A stretch of 64,000 nt of DNA from Fragilariopsis cylindrus CCMP1102 (taxonomy: Eukaryota; Bacillariophyta; Bacillariophyceae; Bacillariales; Bacillariaceae). Below the pieces are notes generated by a model. It saw only the letters and a list, made by a program, of their open reading frames with translations. It made no database searches and had not been told where the DNA came from. Below are positions 12,688 through 23,492 of this stretch, piece by piece. The DNA lies in the NCBI GenBank assembly GCA_900095095.1, contig FMBT01000497.1:1-64000 (forward strand). Reading direction: 5' to 3'. Positions within the stretch are counted from its first letter, which is position 1, and the number at the start of each line of letters is the position of its first letter. The position numbers and the translations under genes are program-made.

Positions 12688-13197
12688 ATGAATACTTTTG
12701 CTGCTGCCATCGTTGCTATCGTCGCCGCCACCGGCGTCGATGCTTTCGCACCTGCCACTACCGCTCGTACTACATCAACAACAACTTCTCTTAATAGTCA
12801 TTTTAGTTCTATTGAAACAAAGCTGTTTAATAAACAAACATTATTAAAGGCATTGAAGGATATGGGAATTAAATCACAAGCATTAAAGACGGATGGTGAA
12901 CAGATTGAAGCACGTGGATATCAAGGTGAAACTATTATGGCGGATATTGTGATCCAACAACAAAATAATCATGATGTTGCATTCCGTTCCAATGGTGAAA
13001 CATATGAATTAGTGACTGATTTACAATTTTGGCAACAATCGATGCCGGTGGATGCATTTATGGAAAAAGTCAATCAACGTTATGCCGTCAACAATTTGAT
13101 TGATACATCCGGTGAAGATGGATTTAATGTTGATAATGTCCTAACTGCAAGTGATGGAACTGTTACATTGGAAATGTCTCGTTATTCTTTCAACTAA
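12688..13197 (+). CDS. ycf35-like: plastid-targeted Ycf35/DUF1257 family protein
   Basis: A 169-residue single-exon gene. Residues 1-20 form a signal peptide ending VDA|FAP, the diatom ASAFAP-type plastid-targeting site, followed by a Ser/Thr-rich transit segment. The mature part (about 35-169) matches DUF1257/Ycf35 along its length: FNKQTLLKALKDMG, GETIMADIVI, YELVTDLQFW, KVNQRYAVN and TLEMSRYSF. Ycf35 is conserved in cyanobacteria and plastids, but its biochemical role is not established, so only plastid location and family are claimed. Diatom plastid genomes normally carry their own ycf35, so this nuclear copy is a transferred gene or a second paralogue. The start fits because the signal peptide begins at once. 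Confidence 0.88.
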   Translation: MNTFAAAIVAIVAATGVDAFAPATTARTTSTTTSLNSHFSSIETKLFNKQTLLKALKDMGIKSQALKTDGEQIEARGYQGETIMADIVIQQQNNHDVAFRSNGETYELVTDLQFWQQSMPVDAFMEKVNQRYAVNNLIDTSGEDGFNVDNVLTASDGTVTLEMSRYSFN

Positions 13198-14538
13198 ATA
13201 AAGAATTATATCATTATACGGTATACATTCAGGAACGAAATAAAAGAAACAACAATTTTTTTATTGTGAATTAGTAGATAACCAGAAACAAAATAAAATA
13301 AAAAGAATATTGTTATCATGATTATTATCTTGAGTTGAGTTGAGTTGAGTTGAGTAGTGTTATGTTCCTTGATGTCATGAATTGTCCTTTTTGTGTTGTG
13401 TTGATGCATGAATTGAATGAATCGCCTGGTAAACGAAAGACCACAAAAAGAACGAAGGTTATTTGGTAGTATAGATGCTTTGATTTACCATTTAAAAGTT
13501 TCTTTTGCTGTGTTTATTATATGTATACGTATATATATATATATATATACTTAGTTAGTCGATTACTTATTAAGTTTTCTTCAGTTTTTGGAGGACAGTG
13601 TCAGATAAACGATGAGAACTGGAAGAAGAAGGTGCTCTAGTTCTACTTTTTCATTTGTTATTTCATAAACTGTAATATGTTTAGTTGTAGCTATAGCTAA
13701 TCATGCACGATTGATTAATCAAAGCAACCACAACAAGGATGTGTCTTTAGTGATGATCGGAATGCTGCTGAATGTATTTCGATTCATGATATAGTAGTAC
13801 TGTATATCACCCAGGTAGGTGCACAAAGAAAGGATCATTATGAAATGTATACACATCACCCTAAGTTGAATCTATGGAGGTATGTATTATTAACTTACAT
13901 GACTGCTTTTTCTTATATGACCATTGTTAAGTAAAATATACCCATCCATTTTTCTTTCTCTCTCTCTCTTTTTAACCCCCATTCCGCACACTCAACAATA
14001 CATCAGTGACGTGTTGGTTTAAAATTTCAAGAAGAAAATCCAGTCTTTTCCAAGGCTTCATAGTTCAGAAGAAAGGGAATTAATCAACCGGAGAACATAA
14101 AATTTGGAAGAATGCAAACGAAAAACACCACTACGACGAAGGAACAAATCTGACGTACATGATATGGAAGGTTGCCTATACAATCGTAATAACGCACTCT
14201 TTTTTCCTAGAACATTTATATTGAGCTATTAGAGATAAGTAATGTACCTAATAATGTTCCTTATTATTATTATTATTAGTATGTATATGTATATGTATTG
14301 TGAATGTGTAAAATTTGGACTGTAGGACTTCTTCTTTGTATGGATCCCCTGGAAACGAATGTAGTCCTAGTTATAAAGTATTATATATTTATGATATTCG
14401 GAATGAGTAATAGTACCATAAACCTTTCAATCCTTCCTATGAATGATGATGTTCTCTGGCCAGCAGAGCATCGCCGTATGTGGCTCTCTTTTTTCTATTC
14501 TTCTTCTTCATCTAACGAAACACTCTTTTTATCTTATT
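13198..14538. other. gene-free stretch with simple repeats
   Basis: It holds a TTGAG pentamer run (about 13330-13355), a (TA)n run (about 13530-13549) and short T/C tracts. Its ends are the 3' flanks of two convergent genes. No coding exon was recognised. Confidence 0.6.
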
Positions 14539-15717
14539 TTAAAGAAATAAAGATGCAAGAGATCCATCAGAAAAATTTTCTTCACGAATTTTATCTTGAT
14601 TGATTTCCTTACCACGAGACTTGTTTTCAGAGAAAGAGATAGGTACAAAAGGATCCAAGTAATGGAAGCTCTTTTCACCGAAGGAAAAGATTACATCGTT
14701 ATCCACGATCTTGTCAATCGTACGCTTGGTCTTGTACAGGTAGGTGCTGTTCTGATGTTGATCGGTCATGTTCTTCTTGTTCATGGAAAGGCTACTTCTT
14801 GAAGTGGAGACGGTTCCGTTACTTATCTGTAGGTTAGGAATGGATTTATCCCTCCTAGCAGCCATTCCATCGATGTCAGTTGAGCTGTCATCATCACTAA
14901 TAACAGTGTTGACTGTGGCGGAGATGATCTGTGAAGGCGACTGGCACCATGTCATCGTCCAGAAGCTAGGTTCTTGATCAGGATTCGATCGAGCACGAAC
15001 ACCTGTACCCTTTACCTGAACACGTTGCATATCACGAGCCAAAAAAGATTTGTTCTGGAGGAACAATTCATGGTAGTAACCACCACGATCACGACCTGAC
15101 GTAAGACGATGGAACCCGTATAGATTCAATTGCCGTTGAAAACTTGATAACTTGGTAAGCTTGAAGTACATTGGAAGGACGATCTCTTGAAATTCTTGTG
15201 GTTTGTGTACAACGAAACAACGTCCGTGAGGTTGCCAACTCACAACGTGCCCATACCCATCATCCATGGCCTTATCGAGCATATCATGTAATTTCAAAGG
15301 GAAGGGAACCGAAACTCCTCCACGGGGCTTGTGTTTTCTTTGCTGATGGTCCGCCTCACTTTCACGACTACGGTCATGGTAATTATGTTGAACAACAATA
15401 ACAGGATGATTCTTTCCATTCTTGCCAACCTCATAGTACCTTTTCACGCCTGCAGTAGCAGCAGCGGATGTTGTAGTTACAGGTATCAATTGGCTACTCC
15501 CAACGAATTCAGCGATTGCGGTAGTAGCATTACCAAATTCTTGAGAGATTGCGATAGGTTCCCAATTTGATTTTCCTTCTATTCTATCAAATTTCATCGT
15601 ATGGCGAGACGGACTGATAGGTGCTATACTGCTGTTGATTAGAACCGGTCTTGTTAAATTTCTTTTACCACTATAGAAACACATCTTGTTTGCTTGAATT
15701 CGATTTCTTTTTATCAT
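14539..15717 (-). CDS. heat shock factor-type DNA-binding protein
   Basis: A 392-residue single-exon protein. The HSF DNA-binding domain lies at about residues 135-240: PFPLKLHDMLDKAMDDG, VVSWQPHGRCFVVHKP, a core QEIVLPMYFKLTKLSSFQRQ followed by LNLYGFHRLTSGRD, then YYHELFLQNKSFLARDMQR. This winged helix-turn-helix binds inverted nGAAn repeats in known HSFs. The flanks are low-complexity, and no clear heptad trimerisation domain follows. The HSF family is greatly expanded in diatoms, so this may be a lineage-specific regulator rather than the stress master factor. ATG 15717 is used; an in-frame ATG 11 codons later is possible. The domain call is firm, the specific role unknown. Confidence 0.9.
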   Translation of the reverse strand: MIKRNRIQANKMCFYSGKRNLTRPVLINSSIAPISPSRHTMKFDRIEGKSNWEPIAISQEFGNATTAIAEFVGSSQLIPVTTTSAAATAGVKRYYEVGKNGKNHPVIVVQHNYHDRSRESEADHQQRKHKPRGGVSVPFPLKLHDMLDKAMDDGYGHVVSWQPHGRCFVVHKPQEFQEIVLPMYFKLTKLSSFQRQLNLYGFHRLTSGRDRGGYYHELFLQNKSFLARDMQRVQVKGTGVRARSNPDQEPSFWTMTWCQSPSQIISATVNTVISDDDSSTDIDGMAARRDKSIPNLQISNGTVSTSRSSLSMNKKNMTDQHQNSTYLYKTKRTIDKIVDNDVIFSFGEKSFHYLDPFVPISFSENKSRGKEINQDKIREENFSDGSLASLFL

Positions 15718-15981
15718 CTATTAATTTGATCGTGCAAGAAACAAATGAAGACGAGGATGAAAAACTTCCTGATTGCTACAATTTGATAAGGTATAGTATC
15801 ACTTGATTTACCTGTTCAATGGTACACTTTAGGTTCTGTCTTTTTTCTTTCGAAGTTACTGTTTTGCTGAATTTATGAGTATTATTGTGAAAGCAAGATT
15901 TACTTGTTTGATAGCTCCAAAATTGTTGTGAAACAAGCGTACTAAGTAAAATACCTGTGTAGATGGTATGTAGATGGTATG

Positions 15982-16132
15982 ACAGCGTTATTAATTCTTT
16001 GTGAAGAACAATTTTGGAAAATTTGATGCACACTTAATTTTTGGACTCTTGCTTAGTGGTACAGTAAAACAGCGTCATTAATTCTTTGTGAAGAACAATT
16101 GATGCACACTTAATTTTTGGACTTTTGCTTAG
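15982..16132 (+). repeat. tandem direct duplication, about 65-75 bp units
   Basis: ACAGCG(T)TATTAATTC at 15982-16056 recurs as ACAGCGTCATTAATTC at 16069-16132. Both copies continue with TTTGTGAAGAACAATT and end with GCTTAG. The first copy has an extra TTTGGAAAAT segment. Confidence 0.85.
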
Positions 16133-16753
16133 AGCGCTATACCGCGGTGAGAAGAGATAAGTATATATAATTTCTTCAAGTGCGTGCCGCTATCGACGAG
16201 TCAGAAGAAATTCATGTCGCGCGCGTGCATCAATCATCATGACAATCTGGTCATTGACACAAATGTGTCACATCAATCCACAAATACATCATACATAGGG
16301 TTGGGGTTCACATAATAATTTATCATAATGCACATCTTAAACTCGAACTACTACTTTTTTACTAGCTAACACTGATAATCTCTTAATAAACGAGGCTTAT
16401 GTAAAAATAATTTCTTCAACGTTCCATGTTCTTCCACGAGAGGCCTATGTAAAAAGGAAGAACATTCCATGTTCTTTCCTCATATCGCGAACTTTCATTC
16501 ACTATCAGCCAATCAGCAGTATTTGAAATTGCTAATGTGCGCGTCACACCTTCTCTGATTGGATTTGGACAAAAAATAATTATTTCAAACGAATCACCTT
16601 CCTTTGTTTTGTTTCTACCGGCGGTAACAGTACCGCGATGAAATTAGAAGTGTAGTGATGAAAGAGTTCACGATCAATCGATCATTATTTATTTCCTTCC
16701 TTTGTTTCTGACAATGAATTGCTTAAGAACCGTTTAGAAGGAGTGTCATAATA

Positions 16754-16781
16754 TTATAATAATAATAATAATAATAATAAT
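16754..16781. repeat. (AAT)n microsatellite
   Basis: About nine AAT/TAA units in an otherwise AT-rich intergenic stretch. Confidence 0.85.
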
Positions 16782-17586
16782 GAAGCACACAGACTTAAAC
16801 AACCAATTTGTAGCCTATTAAATAAAGTAAGACTGAGCCAGCAGAAATCAGGACGTCCCCCCCCCCTCATATTTCAGTTTCCACAGATTTCATAAAGCAA
16901 TACTGTTGTATTCCTCTTTTCATAGCTGTTTGCCAATGTCTTCAATGTGTTCAAGGTCCCTGATAGTTATGGAGCTATGATGTTCAGTAGTAATGACAGC
17001 AATGTGCATTAAATTATCTTGTTGTGTTAATAGTGCGCGATGAGCGTTGAGTTTTTGGGGGACTATCAAGTACATTCCTTGCTGTAATGCGGCTTGTATC
17101 AGGTTGTACATTAACTTAGTTCTTCATTAATTTAGTACCAGTATTAGCTCTTTGTTGAAGAGAATTATGTTTTATAGTAGTTGAGTGCATGGTAGTTTCA
17201 TTTCAGAGCCTTTCAAACAATTCAATTGACCGTGTATCCATGTGTACTGGTTCTGATTATTACAAGAATGGTGTCAGTTTAAAGATCTTAACATGTGCTG
17301 CATCAAATTTCTATATTATTTGCACATGTCATCTTTCTTAAGTTTTGAGAGGATATCTTCATTGACACCGCACCATCTTGCATACATACATAACCTTATT
17401 GACTGGAATTTCTTTCCAGTTGTTGTATTATAACCATCACCTTTGAGCTTGTTTTGTGTGGCTGACTGCTAGTTTGAGCCAGTCTCCTCCTCCTCCTGCT
17501 GCTGCTGCTGCTGCTTCTACTCCTGTTGATAGTCTCTCATATCCTCTCTTAGTAGGCAGCCTTTATTTAATGACGGATATTGATAA

Positions 17587-17653
17587 GTAATGAGTGATGA
17601 GTGGTGAGTGATGAATGATGAGTGATGAGTGGTGATTGATGAGTGATGAGTGT
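17587..17653 (+). repeat. GTGATGA-type minisatellite
   Basis: A run of degenerate 7-bp units (GTGATGA, GTGGTGA, ATGAATGA) about 400 bp upstream of the acyltransferase start. Confidence 0.8.
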
Positions 17654-17997
17654 CACCAGAGGCCAGGCAATACACTGTGGGGTCTGAGGATAGTGGTGTA
17701 CCTTGATTAATCGGTCGATTTTATTCTCATATTTTTTCCTTTCTTGTCTGCACTCTAATATTGACTAGTCTGAATAAAGATCTATAATGTGACGTCAGAC
17801 GCCGTATTACGATTTTTTTCTTTCGCGCACTAAAAGCATCCCATCTGTCTTACTGTAGCTTCAACAACATCACTCAAAAAAAAAACCGCCACAAGAAATG
17901 ACAAGTTTCATCGGATGCAACAACCAATACAACAACCACGCACAAAACCCAAAGCAAATCGATCGATACGTTACTGTACAACTAGTACGAGTAAAGG

Positions 17998-19391
17998 ATG
18001 ACCCCGCCGATCAATATGAGTTGTACCAGCATTCATATGAGAGTTGTTTCTCTGTCGTTGTTGTTATGCTTATGCTTATGCATCTCGATCTTTCCCACTC
18101 ATGTTAATGGGTTCACTACGTCGTCTCAAATCCAACGACACGTTGTTGCGAATGACAGTTTTTCATCGAAGTCGACGACAAGTTCAGGTTCATTATCAGT
18201 CCTTACATCTACAACAAATAGTGCCGCTGAGCTCATGGATGGCTCTGCTATCAATGGACTTTCTACATCATCTTCTCCCTTATTTGCTTTGAGTACACAA
18301 CCAACTATATCAAAATTATCTGCTACGATAGGAAAAATTGGTATGATGGCATTTATTATTTCTATGTGTATATCATTACCGATTGCATTATTTCCGCCAT
18401 ATTTATTACATCGTTTAAAATTAATAACAAAAGTCCAGCAACAACAAAGGGCATTAACACATGGTCAATTTTGTGCACGATGGTTATTACGGTTAATACC
18501 ATTCTGTAATGTACAATGTAACTCGTCACCTGAATTAGAAACAAATCCACAACCCTGTGTATGGGTATGTAATCATACATCTGCCTTAGATATTTTTATT
18601 CTATTAGCCAACGATAAAAAATTACGTGGAAAAAATAGACGTCCAATAAAAATTGTTTACGTAAGTTTTTTTTGTTTTTCATTCTTTTATTTTATCTAAT
18701 GAATTTTTGAATTCATTTTTTGTCGTCAGGTTTGACGAAGACAATAACCATTCCTCGCACTAACACCATATTGCTGTCGTAAATAAAAATCATTATCGTC
18801 ATCATTAACAACATGCAATTCTATATGTGTATTCATATATACATCAATCATCACAATATTCAATACATACAGTGGAAGGGACTTGAAGATAATCCGATTA
18901 CAAAATTATTATTTACACAATGTGGTTTCATCCCTGTACAAATGGCTGCTAATGCTGCAGGAGAAGAAAATAGTTACGATATGAAATCGTTTAAGACATT
19001 AATAAAAATGAGTAAGCAAGCGTTTAAGGAGGGGTGTGATATTGGGATATTACCAGAAGGACAATTAAATCCACATCCGACGGAAAAATTACTGCCAAGT
19101 TTTCCAGGTGCATTTACATTAGCAAAGATGTCAAGACGACCGGTACGATTTATGGCACTACATGGTACGCATCGACTTTGGCATGCCAGGGATGATATTG
19201 GGATGACCGTTACCGGTCGTGATGTTGCATTACGGGTATATGAAGGAGAAGGACGGAAATTCAAATCAGCAGATGAATTCTTAGCGACCTTTGAGGCTGT
19301 TGTTGGTAAATTCGCTACGACCGGGAAAGATTTGCATGATGATGAATTAAATCAATGGCTTGATGGTAGTAAATGGGAAAGGATCAAATAA
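17998..19391 (+). CDS. 1-acyl-sn-glycerol-3-phosphate acyltransferase, plastid type
   Basis: Two exons: up to 18660, then 18873-19391 (intron 18661-18872, GTAAGT...CAG, phase 0). LPAAT transfers an acyl chain to lysophosphatidate to make phosphatidate. Block I NHTSALD (HX4D catalytic pair) ends exon 1, and the block III equivalent is LPEGQLN in place of the common FPEGT. The best start is ATG 18037, which begins a strong signal peptide (VVSLSLLLCLCLCISIF) ending NG|FTTS, a plastid-type site; this gives 380 residues. ATG 17998 would add 13 residues. A hydrophobic segment (about 110-135) precedes the catalytic domain. The PlsC family is secure; the plastid location is inferred from the presequence. 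Confidence 0.88.
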
Positions 19392-20040
19392 AAACAAGTC
19401 CTACCGAAGAAGATGAAAACTAGAGATACGAAAAAGAGAAAGAATTTATTTGTTTTTATGTATGTAGGCTACTAAGTAGATTGACGCACTAAAAGTCTAG
19501 TTTGAAGTAATAATTAACCTTGCATTTAACTATAAAGAATGATTATCTCTCCCCCTAGTAGTAGTGAAATTAATTATATATACAATACTAGCTAGCATCT
19601 ACTAACTACTTTGAACTTTTGTTTTAAACTATTGGGAGTACTCAGTAAGATTCAAAATTAAGTCTAAAAGTTTTTGCTACTAACCATTAGGATTACTATA
19701 TACACTATATTGTATCTTCTAACCAATCGTTTAGGAAATGACTTGAGAATGCTGTAGTAGATTATGTACTATGCTGTGAATACTACTAAACTTTTCCTCC
19801 TTCCCCCATCTGTCAACATCCATCCTAGCTATAGTAGGTACTCAGAATCAAATCCGAATAGAATTGATTATAGTAAGCATAATTATTCAATTCAATTCAA
19901 TCATACCAGAATATATCGCACTACAGTATTTCGCGAACCCAATTTTTCCTCAAAAGCTGAGCTCACTTTTATTATGAAAACGACCAATCTCCTATTTACT
20001 GTAGCACACCAAGCAAGCGCACGTTTTTTTTTGGTTTTGT
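19392..20040. other. gene-free stretch between convergent genes
   Basis: AT-rich 3' flanks of the acyltransferase and of the minus-strand small gene. An open frame at 19764-20234 (+) is probably a shadow of the latter gene. Nothing else is seen. Confidence 0.6.
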
Positions 20041-20472
20041 CTACAGATTGTCGTTATATGCTTCTCGTGCCATTTTTGCCTTTCTTGCGACAGTTGACAA
20101 CAGTCGAGTGTGCCATTGTTTCAGGGCATCGTCGTATACGATCTCCATATCGACCAAGGTCAAGGTTATTTTATCGGATTCGACATAGTTCTTTTCTAGT
20201 TTGCACTTGCTACGTTTCTCTAACAATTTATTAACCATGGCATCATCAACAGGCCGATCTACTGCCTTTTTACAACCATCGTCTTTTCCTATACGGTGCC
20301 ACTTGGTGTCTGGTGCGGCTTTGGTGAGACGTTCTTTCTCTTCGGCTGTCGTTGACGAGGAGGATTCATTTCTTTTCGCTTCTGCCTTCCTTTGTATCCT
20401 CCTCTTTTTCTTGGCTTTCTTGTATGCCTTCTGGGCCTCGGCACGAGCGGTGGTTGCGTTTGCTATTGCCAT
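20041..20472 (-). CDS. small protein resembling the C-terminal domain of cysteinyl-tRNA synthetase
   Basis: 143 residues from ATG 20472. The N-terminal 60 are a basic, Ala/Lys/Arg-rich helix. Residues about 75-125 read VDDAMVNKLLEKRSKCKLEK then NYVESDKITLTLVDMEIVYDD, the pattern of the CysRS anticodon-side helical domain (R-x-x-A/C-K-x-x-K-N-[YF]-x-x-[AS]-D-x-I-x-x-x-L). No synthetase catalytic motifs (HIGH, KMSKS) lie anywhere nearby. Diatoms carry this small module in various proteins, so it may be a free-standing RNA-binding domain or a retained fragment. Function is not known; the coding call rests on the module and the clean frame. Confidence 0.6.
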   Translation of the reverse strand: MAIANATTARAEAQKAYKKAKKKRRIQRKAEAKRNESSSSTTAEEKERLTKAAPDTKWHRIGKDDGCKKAVDRPVDDAMVNKLLEKRSKCKLEKNYVESDKITLTLVDMEIVYDDALKQWHTRLLSTVARKAKMAREAYNDNL

Positions 20473-20597
20473 TTTTCCTTTGTATTAGTTTTCTTAAGGT
20501 TGTTTCTGACAATGATTTTTTCCTTATCTATCCTGCTTTGTCGTACAAAATTAATTCAATGTAATGAGAAATGAGAATTAATTGTTCCAACAAAAGA

Positions 20598-20865
20598 ACT
20601 AAATTTAGTTGCACTAAATTTAGCCGGAGTTGCTATGCGACTAAAGTAATTATGTGAATCATTCTTCTGGCTTACCTCGGTTTTGTTGAACACGTTTTTT
20701 CTGGATCTATCTAAGTGTATATAGTTTCGTCAAAAGAGGTTGATTGTTGTCAGTCGTGGCTAACTCGGGACTGAACTGATGTGACCTATTTTTGGTGGAT
20801 TGTGTATTCCGGACCACTTGTGTTCCGGGGTTCACTAGCCATTAAAGATACTAAAAGAGCTTCCT
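20598..20865 (-). repeat. split direct repeat B2 (outer copy)
   Basis: Identical by eye to 21066-21333 over 268 bp. On the plus strand it opens with ACT and two copies of the palindrome CTAAATTTAG (20599-20608 and 20614-20623) separated by TTGCA, a plausible recombinase-binding site. Confidence 0.95.
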
Positions 20866-20887
20866 CTAGGAGTGAGGATGGTTGTGG

Positions 20888-21068
20888 AAGAAGAAGCGCT
20901 TTCAGCGGTCATGTCAGCTCCGGAGCTGCCTCACAACAAAACACGATGTTTCCAAAAGAATGAGTCCAGAATAGATTTCTCTTCTGGACTTTGATTTTTC
21001 TACTAGCGCGCGCGTTGTATAAAAATAAATCGCTTGATTCCTTTTTACAGCTTTAACACTCCTTGACT
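20888..21068 (-). repeat. split direct repeat A2
   Basis: Matches 30736-30916 over 181 bp with one difference (GTCATGTC versus GTCACGTC). It joins B2 through a 22-bp spacer (20866-20887) present in neither A1 nor B1. It contains a GCGCGCGCG run and, on the plus strand, TATAAAAATA. Confidence 0.93.
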
Positions 21069-21333
21069 AAATTTAGTTGCACTAAATTTAGCCGGAGTTG
21101 CTATGCGACTAAAGTAATTATGTGAATCATTCTTCTGGCTTACCTCGGTTTTGTTGAACACGTTTTTTCTGGATCTATCTAAGTGTATATAGTTTCGTCA
21201 AAAGAGGTTGATTGTTGTCAGTCGTGGCTAACTCGGGACTGAACTGATGTGACCTATTTTTGGTGGATTGTGTATTCCGGACCACTTGTGTTCCGGGGTT
21301 CACTAGCCATTAAAGATACTAAAAGAGCTTCCT
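21066..21333 (-). repeat. split direct repeat B1 (inner copy)
   Basis: The second copy of the 268-bp repeat, overlapping A2 by the shared ACT (21066-21068). The paired CTAAATTTAG palindromes lie at 21067-21076 and 21082-21091. Confidence 0.95.
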
Positions 21334-21760
21334 TCATCAAACCAACTTTAGTTGGGTATAGTCCCATAAATGTGTGGAATGTTGAAATGACTTCCGGTCA
21401 TAGCGTGGGTGTGTTAGGCCAGGCTATGTGCACGGGAGTGAGACTCTAGTATTAGTGTAGCTAATGTGAAAGTTGAGAATGAAATATTTTGTGTTGCAAC
21501 CTAGTTGTAGCTTCGGTGAAAGTTACGATTATTAGTTAACTACTGATTATTCTCTTTTCTTTATATATGTATAGTTAAAAATTGTTGGTTCGATTAGGGT
21601 ATAGAACCTTTTAATAAGATGTTCGTTGGATACGTCGTTATTGTATAGGCGTGATCCTGGTGTCTACGATTTGCTCGGTGTAGATGGATGTCGGAATGGT
21701 TGAGTCAGGAGTGCTATTGGGGTAGCACGACTCTGGACATGGTCGAGGTTGTAGGACTTG

Positions 21761-23492
21761 TTAGTTTTCTACGTTATCATCGAATAATTTGAAGTTGGAT
21801 TGCTTGTTTGTAATCCAAACTGCACTGTTCAACTTTAGGTTTCGGTTGTTGTCCTTCTTTGCAGGGAACATGAGTTTTCCGAGGAGTTTGTTGATGCTGC
21901 AGTATTCCTTGTGCAATAATGCATAATGGGTGCCTTTTCCTAGTGACCACGTGGTTTGTGATGTGTCTGCCTTCGAGGAGGTTGAGACATAGTCGTTGCA
22001 CGTGATTACGATGTTCATGGTCGGAATATAGATTACCCATTGGTAATGTTTCTCGGGTTTAGACGTGACGAGATTCCCCTCGATTTCCATTTGGCAGAGG
22101 AGTGGGTTGGTGGTGGTGAAACCTTGTTTGCTAAAATTTCCGCCGTTTTTTCCTAGAAAACATCCCTGTACGTCACATGGGAGGCCGTGGTTGGTGGCCT
22201 CGGACATGTAGTCTTGTAAGTTGAAATAGTCTTCTCCTTTGTGATTCCGGAGGATCGTGAACAATGGTTCTTTGTCCTTTGTGTAGTCGTGAGCAGGCGT
22301 GAAGAGGCCGTCGAGCCAATCCTGAGGTACACATACACCCATGATTGTGAACATCGCTTGTAGTGCAGTTCGCGGGTTATCTTCATTCTTGCAGGTTAGG
22401 ATGAAAGGTCGTTCCGTTTCCGCGACCATAGTAGTTGCAAAGTGGATGCGTAGTGTTGCTCCGACATTGCGTTGGCGTGGTGGACGTTTCTCTCCTTGGA
22501 AGGTGTGCAATCATGTTTGAAGACTTTGGCCTCGGCATCTACCGGGGCTTCGGTCTCTTCGGTCTGTTCCCTGGCTTCGGCCTCTGCCGCGGTTTCGGGA
22601 CCAAAAAGAGTTCTGTTTACCGGAGTTGTTGGTTCAGTGGTGTCGTCTCCGATTCCTGGCGCTGCATCCGCTGGTGAACCTGGGGTGATCGGAACCGTTG
22701 GGATGACTGGAATGACGGCCAGCAGGTTTGCTGGTGGAATGACGGCCGGAATGTTTGCCGGTGGACTGGGAACGGGTGCCGTATGGGTGTCGATTGTGAG
22801 ATCGATTGTTTCGGCAAGTTTACGATGGCGTTGTAGTTCCATGTCCATTAACACAAGTGCTGTAGTGGTGATTTCGGGGACGTTGAGGTGGGGGGTGTTG
22901 TGAAAGCCTCGGCGATGGAGGCCATGATGGACTGTGGCAGGGAATCGTTCTTGCTGCGTTTTGCGTCCGGTTCGGTGGTTGTACCTTTGCGGAGAAGCGT
23001 TCGGATGTGACGTGCTTTAGCTAGCTCGTAGTCGGCGTTGTACACTTGGGCGTCGGTGATTTCGGTGTAAAAGTCGCGGTTGATGAGAGCACTGATCTCG
23101 ATGTAAGCATCACCTAGGGATTCGAAGCCTGGAATGGTGTGGTTGAGAGGCATGTTTGCTTTAGTAGGGAGTGTGTTGTTGCAATTTGCGTTTTTGTAAT
23201 TTAGTGAAAGCGATTTATGGGAGTATTGTGGTGAATTGTACCAGGCTAAATCCGTGTAACTTTCGATTATAGTTCGTTGAGCAAACTTCGTTTGTGTGAT
23301 TATTGTCGCATTGTGAGCCGGTGTTGGTTTTGAACCTGTTGGTTTGCCTAGAGACAGGTGTGAGTTCAGGTTTTTCGTTGTTATTGGAGCCGTTTCGGTC
23401 GTGGCTTTCTCCGTGATGGGTGATTGCCGTTCCTGCAACGGATCTAGCATGGTGGGTAGAGTTGAAACGGTTGTTTCTATTTGTTCCAGCAT
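21761..23492 (-). pseudogene. unrecognised extra ORF of the DIRS-like element, downstream of the recombinase
   Basis: Three overlapping open pieces (23492-22848, 22854-22396, 22510-21761) read best as one frameshifted protein of about 550-580 residues. The N-terminal part is Thr/Pro-rich with a helical middle (GDAYIEISALINRDFY, YELAKARHIRTLLRKG). The middle is a Pro/Ala/Glu linker. The C-terminal 230 residues look globular (QDWLDGLFTPAHDYTKDKEP, GKNGGNFSKQG, YQWVIYIPTMNIVITCNDY). I see no methyltransferase NPPY/DPPW motif, SGNH hydrolase block or zinc finger, the accessory domains known in some DIRS or Ngaro elements. It could be a second structural (Gag-like) protein. The first in-frame ATG is at 23492. 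Confidence 0.6.

Larger units (their letters stand above)
15718..17997. other. gene-free stretch with several small repeats
   Basis: No coding exon was recognised. It contains a local direct duplication (15982-16132), an AAT microsatellite (16754-16781), a C10 run (16857-16866), CTC/CTG triplets near 17490-17515 and a GTGATGA-type minisatellite (17587-17653). The 3' end is the promoter region of the acyltransferase gene. Confidence 0.6.

Noticed and set aside
10340-17653. regular short repeats as a possible CRISPR array
   Set aside because: They are contiguous micro- and minisatellites without unique spacers, in eukaryotic DNA.
19764-20234. 156-codon open frame on the plus strand
   Set aside because: It overlaps the minus-strand small gene, whose protein has a recognisable conserved motif; the plus reading has none.
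20598-21333. interpretation of the 268-bp repeats as a pair of short LTRs of a small nested element
   Set aside because: The DNA between them (A2) recurs 9.8 kb away at the other end of the element, which fits split direct repeats rather than LTRs.
22435-22903. plus-strand Gly/Val-rich frames inside the DIRS-like element
   Set aside because: They are shadows of the minus-strand Pro/Ala/Thr-rich linker of the extra ORF.
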